Shown piece by piece: positions 6,649 through 6,841 of a stretch of DNA of 6,841 bases; the first letter of the stretch is position 1, and every line of letters begins with the position of its first letter. The stretch lies in the NCBI GenBank assembly GCA_029934165.1, contig JAOZMU010000182.1, forward strand, positions 1 to 6,841, given 5' to 3'. The notes beneath the pieces were generated by a model. It saw only the letters and a program-made list of their open reading frames with translations. It ran no database searches and was not told the DNA's origin. A program made the position numbers and the translations under genes. This DNA comes from Bacteroidales bacterium (GTDB lineage Bacteria; Bacteroidota; Bacteroidia; Bacteroidales; JAOZMU01).

Positions 6649-6841
6649 TTATTTACTTGACTTGACTTTCAATTCATTACGAATTTTTTCAATCGCAATT
6701 TTTTCAAGTTTTGTATATTTTATGATTTTTTCAATAGGTTCATTGTCATATATCATTTCCTTGGCAATTTCGATTTCCCTTAGCTCTCTGCCTTTTTCTT
6801 CTCCTTTTTTCGCAGCTTTTTTTTCTGCTAGCGTTCTTTTT
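6649..6841 (-). CDS. C-terminal tail of an Rpn/PD-(D/E)XK nuclease family transposase-like protein (partial)
   Basis: An open frame enters from the right edge on the minus strand and ends at TAA (6649-6651), giving the last 63 residues. It is highly charged and helical. It opens with an Ala/Lys/Glu-rich stretch containing GEEKGRE, then a segment of the form IAKEMI...EPIEKIIKYTKL...AIEKI. This is the usual tail of Rpn family recombination-promoting nucleases/putative transposases (PDDEXK_2 type). In that family an EKG/EGRE-rich helix is followed by a small helical motif resembling a helix-turn-helix. The nuclease core, with its catalytic Asp/Glu/Lys residues, lies outside the window, so activity and intactness cannot be judged. 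It reads in the same direction as the sensor gene, but the 162-base gap argues against an operon. Alternatively it could be an unrelated short helical protein. Confidence 0.65.
   Translation of the reverse strand, partial: KRTLAEKKAAKKGEEKGRELREIEIAKEMIYDNEPIEKIIKYTKLEKIAIEKIRNELKVKSSK

Overview
The window is AT-rich DNA that most likely comes from a member of the Bacteroidota. The main reason is the 1145-residue protein on the minus strand. It joins a 14-bladed two-component-regulator-type propeller, a Y_Y_Y domain, one membrane helix, a coiled coil and a SpoIIE/PP2C phosphatase, an arrangement typical of that phylum. Supporting points are a lipoprotein with a short Ser-Cys lipobox, the lack of clear Shine-Dalgarno sequences, and the tail of an Rpn-type nuclease/transposase gene at the right edge. 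The species cannot be named from this sequence.

Layout: positions 1-162 hold no gene but contain two short inverted repeats (4-22 and 50-61). Two plus-strand genes follow, a predicted lipoprotein (163-762) and a two-helix membrane protein (874-1812). I do not recognise either family, but their C-terminal domains resemble each other. They look like paralogues, one anchored by lipid and the other by membrane helices. The second gene converges on a minus-strand extended short-chain dehydrogenase/reductase gene (1862-2887). Upstream of that, a strong intrinsic terminator (2993-3031) closes the large minus-strand sensor-phosphatase gene (3049-6486). A 162-base gap separates the sensor gene from the end of another minus-strand gene that enters from the right edge (6649-6841, partial).

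How the genes may work together: there is no evidence for a single operon. The sensor-phosphatase is probably a stand-alone transmembrane receptor. Its periplasmic propellers would sense a ligand or partner, and the signal would pass through the membrane helix and a regular heptad coil to a PP2C-type Ser/Thr phosphatase in the cytoplasm. No kinase, STAS-domain protein, sigma factor or response regulator is encoded here, so its target is not visible. The lipoprotein/membrane-protein pair is the least explained part of the window. No tRNA, rRNA, CRISPR array or intact insertion sequence was seen.
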